From Phoronis ovalis (Eukaryota; Phoronida; Phoronidae): a stretch of 10,324 bases of DNA. This document shows, piece after piece, positions 6,774 through 10,324 of the stretch. Where the stretch lies: positions 3,570 to 13,893 of the forward strand of contig JAOXYB010035428.1 of NCBI GenBank assembly GCA_028565635.1. Direction: 5' to 3'. The notes beneath the pieces were generated by a model. That model searched no databases. It saw nothing but the letters and a program-made list of their open reading frames with translations, and was not told the origin of the DNA. Numbering within the stretch: the stretch's first letter is position 1; every line of letters starts with the position of its first letter. The translations under genes and the position numbers were made by a program.

Positions 6774-9281
6774 ATGGGTCAATCTTTTATTAAGCTCTTG
6801 TTCTTTTGCATGTTAACTGTCTTTGGAATGCTCATAATAACAGACATGTACATGAACGAATGCTTCGTTGTAAAACTACCACTGGATGCTGTTAATGGGT
6901 CCACTTTCAGGCAACAGCGTATGGAAAGCATAAGAAATTATACAGGCAGAAGAATGCTAGGAAATGTAATAGACGACTTTTTATTTACTGATAGAAAGAT
7001 ATTAAGATACACAAAAACTGTGACAAATCCTGTTATTACGAATGTAACAAAGGCGGGTGATACCCATGAAAATCAAAGGGTGGCTAATAACAAATCAGAA
7101 AATAAAACATCTAATGTTATCATTACTATTGACGTTACTCAAAACTCGGATACCGCCGAAGGAAAAAGAGCAAACGGAGCTTGGACAACAAGCCGTATTA
7201 CAGATAGTAAAGCATTAGATATTTTTCGTAGCATACCTAACAAAAAGAGCAAGATAATTGAAAACGGAGGGAATCGAAGCATGGAAGTTACAGATAACTC
7301 GGACATTGTCGAAGAGAAGTTACAGCAGGATAGTGTGACAGATGGCATGGGTAAGAATACCACTCCAACGGAAATAACTCTCAACGAACCACATGGCACA
7401 CTTCCTCATTCATCACAAAACCAATCAATAACAAAATGGATGGTAAATACACAGAAATGTAAAATTCCAGATATAGACCCGTTTGACTCCATTTTAAGTA
7501 AAATGGTGCATAATAAATCCCTTAGTAATCCAAAATTGAAATGTTCGAACACAAGTGAATTAACTTTTCAAGAAGATTATATGTTGAAAATAAATAAAAG
7601 CGTTGTTGAAAGACATTATCGATACTTCAACAATTGTTGCTATCACCCGTTCAGACGCGAGGGTAGTGATGATGAAAAATTGATATTTGACAAACATAAG
7701 ACGGCCTGTTTCGAAGATGAAATGTTTATTAAGGATTCTTTTATAAAAGTTGAATGCTTTAATACCACAAATCATAAAATATACAGTAATTATTATGCAT
7801 TTATGCAGAAAAGAGTAAACAAGGAAAAAAACACCAGCTTCGAAAAACATGTAAAAGATCACAAGCTGGTAGAAAAATTAAATGTAGTGTTTATAGGTTT
7901 AGATTCAGTGTCTCGTTTGAATTTTATGCGCAACTTACCAAAGACAAGGAACTATTTGATGGAGAATATGGAAGCAATAGAATTACAAGGCTATACAAAA
8001 GTAAGAGACAACACACGTATTAATATCATTCCAATGTTGACAGGGAAGTTCTTAGAAGAACTAGACGGCTACGGCAATAAATTTTTTTCTGTTCCCTTAG
8101 ATAATCAACCATTAATTTGGAAGGAATTTTCAAAAAGAGGTTACTCAACGATGTTTGCAGAGGATTACCCAGGAATTGCTATTTTTAATTATCTAAGTTT
8201 TGGCTTCAAGGAGCAACCAACTGATTATTATTACAGACCGTTTGCAATAGGCTTAGAGAAGGATCGGGCTATTTGGAAAGCATCTGAACATCCGGCTGAT
8301 AGATTTTGTATCGGACACAGACAGGAAACCTCAGTTATTCTGGATTATGTCTATGATTTTATAAATGAACATCAGTACGAGCCTCATTTTGGATTCACTT
8401 TTATTACACGAGCTACACATGCGTCTTTGAATCATGCAGCAATAGTCGATGAGCCTCATTTTCACTTTCTGCAGAAGTTGGATTCTAATAATTTGCTTAA
8501 CAATACTGTTTTGGTGTATTTAAGTGACCATGGAATGCGTTATGGACCAATATTACAAACCTGGATTGGCAAAATCGAAGAACGAATGCCTTTAATGTAC
8601 TTAGTTTTTCCAAAATGGTTTTATAAAAAGTATCCCAAAATATCAGAAAATTTGAAAATAAATAGTCATAGATTAACTACTCCGTTTGATATGCACGAAA
8701 CACTTCTAGACATAATGGATTTTAAAGGTAAGACACATCGAGGAAATATTTCTGAACGAGGCATAAGTATGTTTAAAGAAATCCCGGAAGAAAGAAGTTG
8801 TGACGATGCTGATATTCCACAGCATTGGTGTGCCTGTGAGATGGCTAGTCACATAGATCCAAAGACTCCCGACGTACAAGAGGCAGCAAAAGCCGCTATC
8901 AAACTTATTAACTCTTTACTTGCATCTCACAGGAATATATGCATAGAACTTACCCTCAGAGTGGTCCAAGACGCATCAAAGTCAGTATCTACGGATGCGC
9001 AATACAATACTATTGCAAAATATTTATTAACCTTTGTGACTGACCCAAGTGGGGGTCAGTTTGAAACTACCGTTACATATACAAATGGTACATTTAACGT
9101 CGAACAAGATATAAGCCGGATTAGCCTGTATGGGAAACAATCTCACTGCGTGCCTGTTCATGAATTGAAAAAGTTTTGTTACTGTACAGATATTCACAAA
9201 CAAACATTAAAAACACAAGAGAAAAGGCAAAAACTACGAGAAAAAATAATGAAAGCAAGAAAGAAAATGAATAAGAGCTAG
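6774..9281 (+). CDS. DUF229-family type II membrane protein, sulfatase/alkaline-phosphatase-like fold
   Basis: I start at ATG 6774 (AAGATGG, strong Kozak), giving 835 residues. The frame opens slightly earlier, but only with a TTG inside the predicted intron. Residues 5-23 form one hydrophobic segment after a short N-terminus, so this is probably a signal-anchor with the rest in the lumen or outside the cell. Residues 24-228 are an Asn/Ser/Thr-rich stalk with eight N-glycosylation sequons. The DUF229 region starts at CKIPDIDPFD (229) and contains VFIGLDSVSR (372-381), DNTRINIIPMLTG (412-424), AEDYPG (462-467), ATHASLNH (547-554), YLSDHG (582-587), and the Cys-rich CDDADIPQHWCACE (676-689). 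The last 25 or so residues are Lys/Arg-rich. By fold analogy Asp377, Thr414, Asp585 and His586 are candidate metal or nucleophile residues. Family assignment is firm, but the substrate and activity are not established. No stop or frameshift interrupts it. A spliced upstream exon could add 16 residues from ATG 6510. Confidence 0.93.
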   Translation: MGQSFIKLLFFCMLTVFGMLIITDMYMNECFVVKLPLDAVNGSTFRQQRMESIRNYTGRRMLGNVIDDFLFTDRKILRYTKTVTNPVITNVTKAGDTHENQRVANNKSENKTSNVIITIDVTQNSDTAEGKRANGAWTTSRITDSKALDIFRSIPNKKSKIIENGGNRSMEVTDNSDIVEEKLQQDSVTDGMGKNTTPTEITLNEPHGTLPHSSQNQSITKWMVNTQKCKIPDIDPFDSILSKMVHNKSLSNPKLKCSNTSELTFQEDYMLKINKSVVERHYRYFNNCCYHPFRREGSDDEKLIFDKHKTACFEDEMFIKDSFIKVECFNTTNHKIYSNYYAFMQKRVNKEKNTSFEKHVKDHKLVEKLNVVFIGLDSVSRLNFMRNLPKTRNYLMENMEAIELQGYTKVRDNTRINIIPMLTGKFLEELDGYGNKFFSVPLDNQPLIWKEFSKRGYSTMFAEDYPGIAIFNYLSFGFKEQPTDYYYRPFAIGLEKDRAIWKASEHPADRFCIGHRQETSVILDYVYDFINEHQYEPHFGFTFITRATHASLNHAAIVDEPHFHFLQKLDSNNLLNNTVLVYLSDHGMRYGPILQTWIGKIEERMPLMYLVFPKWFYKKYPKISENLKINSHRLTTPFDMHETLLDIMDFKGKTHRGNISERGISMFKEIPEERSCDDADIPQHWCACEMASHIDPKTPDVQEAAKAAIKLINSLLASHRNICIELTLRVVQDASKSVSTDAQYNTIAKYLLTFVTDPSGGQFETTVTYTNGTFNVEQDISRISLYGKQSHCVPVHELKKFCYCTDIHKQTLKTQEKRQKLREKIMKARKKMNKS

Positions 9282-9733
9282 ATAAATATAGTATACATTA
9301 TTATGCAAAAAAAAACATGCAAAAGAAAAACATGCATGGCGGCTAGTTGGGTGAGAAATCTTTGGAGTTTGTAAATAACCGAAACATCGAGGAAGCAGTT
9401 ATAAAAAAGCATTTGCCCTAAACATCCTCTTTTCGTGAATGTATATTTTAATTTGCTAAACTTTAATACAGGTTACGGAAATATAATTTCAGATGTTTAG
9501 TATCTACTGTAGTGTTCTCCTTGATGCCTATAATATTTTGCTTATCTGTGACATAATCCTGAGAAGCATTACAAAAAAATCTGAACGAGTGTAACAAAAT
9601 ATAGTTCTGAACATAAGGACTGTACAACCTACGTTGCTTCAATAACTATGTATGAAATGGCTATTGACGTTGCGTCAGATATTATTTAAAATTTCTATGT
9701 TCAATTTAATTTTCCACACATCGCGATCTGCTT

Positions 9734-9743
9734 AATAAATAAA
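9734..9743 (+). terminator. Overlapping poly(A) signals of the DUF229 gene
   Basis: Two overlapping AATAAA hexamers (9734-9739 and 9738-9743) are the first canonical signals after the stop at 9281, implying a 3' UTR of roughly 470 nt. The intervening 3' UTR is AT-rich and contains a 10-bp direct repeat, AAAAACATGC, at 9311-9320 and 9326-9335. A weaker AATACA variant at 9464-9469 could act earlier. Confidence 0.45.
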
Positions 9744-9850
9744 ATACAAAGTATGATATATCAAAAAACGGGTTATAAATTGTCTTTGCGATAATATATA
9801 TAATATTAGAAAACTAATAGACATACTGAGAATAATTTCGGGTATATTAA

Positions 9851-9886
9851 TGACGCAAAATAGCGAAAAAATGACGTTTAATAGCG
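9851..9886 (+). repeat. Imperfect 21-bp tandem pair, TGACG-N5-TAGCG
   Basis: TGACGCAAAATAGCG (9851-9865) and TGACGTTTAATAGCG (9872-9886) are 21 bp apart and differ at three of 15 positions. TGACG is a half-site of the CREB/ATF type of bZIP site, so this could be regulatory, but two copies alone do not show that. Confidence 0.5.
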
Positions 9887-10160
9887 TAACACCGAGCTCA
9901 ACATACATGGGAAAGTAATTAGTACCATATCGCCGAATTTGCACTAAACAAAAACAGTTTTTGGTTCAATAGTGCACAGAACTCGAAGTCAGTAAGGGTA
10001 AATGATAGCGTCTGCGCGTGTCACGAGCAAAATGACGTATTTTGGCTTTAGAAAATATATTGTCGCGGGATCGAATGGAAAGTAAATTTGTTCATGAACG
10101 ACAATATTCGTGTTACAATTCCCAGAGGTAAAATTAAATTAGAATTACTTTTGATTGTGA

Positions 10161-10180
10161 CAAACTTATACAAACTTATA
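10161..10180 (+). repeat. Perfect 10-bp tandem duplication CAAACTTATA
   Basis: Two adjacent identical copies of CAAACTTATA, followed by TATGGG. It is a small slippage-type duplication with no evident function. Confidence 0.8.
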
Positions 10181-10238
10181 TATGGGACAGATACAGTTGT
10201 AAACAAATATGGCAATTTTAATCATGGGCAACTTTGCG

Positions 10239-10253
10239 CCCCGGGGGGGGGGG
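10239..10253 (+). repeat. CCCC followed by an 11-base G run
   Basis: CCCC (10239-10242) joins directly to eleven G residues (10243-10253), including a CCCCGGGG palindrome, in otherwise AT-rich DNA. The flanks (TTGCGC to the left, an ACCTGGGTACGC stretch to the right) are also GC-rich compared with the surroundings, suggesting a boundary or internal part of a dispersed repeat. Homopolymer length is prone to sequencing error. Confidence 0.85.
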
Positions 10254-10324
10254 TAACAGTCAGAATACCTGGGTACGCATGTTCGTTACAAAAAACAGGG
10301 TGAAAGGGTATGTTTTTCAGCATT

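Larger units (their letters stand above)
9744..10324. other. Non-coding DNA downstream of the DUF229 gene
   Basis: No gene is supported. The open frames here (minus strand 9732-9944, plus strand 10088-10303) lack family motifs, and the second runs through a G11 tract, which is unlikely in a real gene. The stretch holds a TGACG-rich patch, a 10-bp palindrome GTTCATGAAC (10090-10099), a doubled CAAACTTATA (10161-10180) and the C/G tract near the right edge. Confidence 0.6.

Noticed and set aside
7139-7862. Minus-strand open frames inside the DUF229 gene
   Set aside because: They are antisense shadows of a strongly supported coding sequence.
9732-9944. Hydrophobic 70-codon minus-strand frame downstream of the DUF229 gene
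   Set aside because: The hydrophobicity is what AT-rich DNA gives by chance, and the frame overlaps the AATAAA signals and the TGACG repeat pair.
10088-10303. 71-codon plus-strand frame near the right edge
   Set aside because: It crosses CCCC/G11 and a tandem duplication and shows no protein family signal.

Overview
This is AT-rich eukaryotic (animal) genomic DNA with sparse genes and a canonical GT-AG splice pair. Nothing bacterial is visible: no operons, no ribosome-binding sites, and long non-coding stretches between genes. The main gene belongs to the DUF229 family of secreted or membrane sulfatase/alkaline-phosphatase-fold proteins, found in invertebrate animals. Together with the repeat-rich AT background this fits a lophotrochozoan, possibly a bivalve mollusc. 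The species assignment is inference.

Layout. (1) Bases 1-588 are the 3' end of a + strand gene. Its visible product is a Glu/Thr/Pro repeat domain (seven 20-21-residue units plus a degenerate eighth), then an Arg-Gly/Arg-Asn tail ending in EEEDD. A poly(A) signal lies 75 nt past the stop. (2) Bases about 690-6240 hold no gene I can support. They contain an AT microsatellite, a small interspersed AAGTGCGARCA minisatellite (3268-3480), several short palindromes and one short coding-like scrap on the minus strand. (3) Bases 6240-9743 hold the DUF229 gene. It has a possible TATA box, an upstream exon ending at a strong donor (6547/6548), a 216-nt intron, and a downstream exon whose 835-codon open frame (6774-9281) is uninterrupted. 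Two overlapping AATAAA signals lie about 450 nt after the stop. (4) Bases 9744-10324 are non-coding, with a TGACG-rich patch and, at the right edge, a CCCC/G11 tract and flank that resemble a dispersed repeat.

The two genes show no evident functional link beyond both possibly acting at or outside the cell surface. No multi-gene system is visible. The most worthwhile leads are the 5' architecture of the DUF229 gene and the repeat evolution of the acidic protein. In the DUF229 gene, splicing joins an upstream ATG in frame, giving a basic N-terminal extension, while a competing upstream ORF ends one base before the downstream ATG. In the acidic protein, the repeats run from degenerate to identical units.
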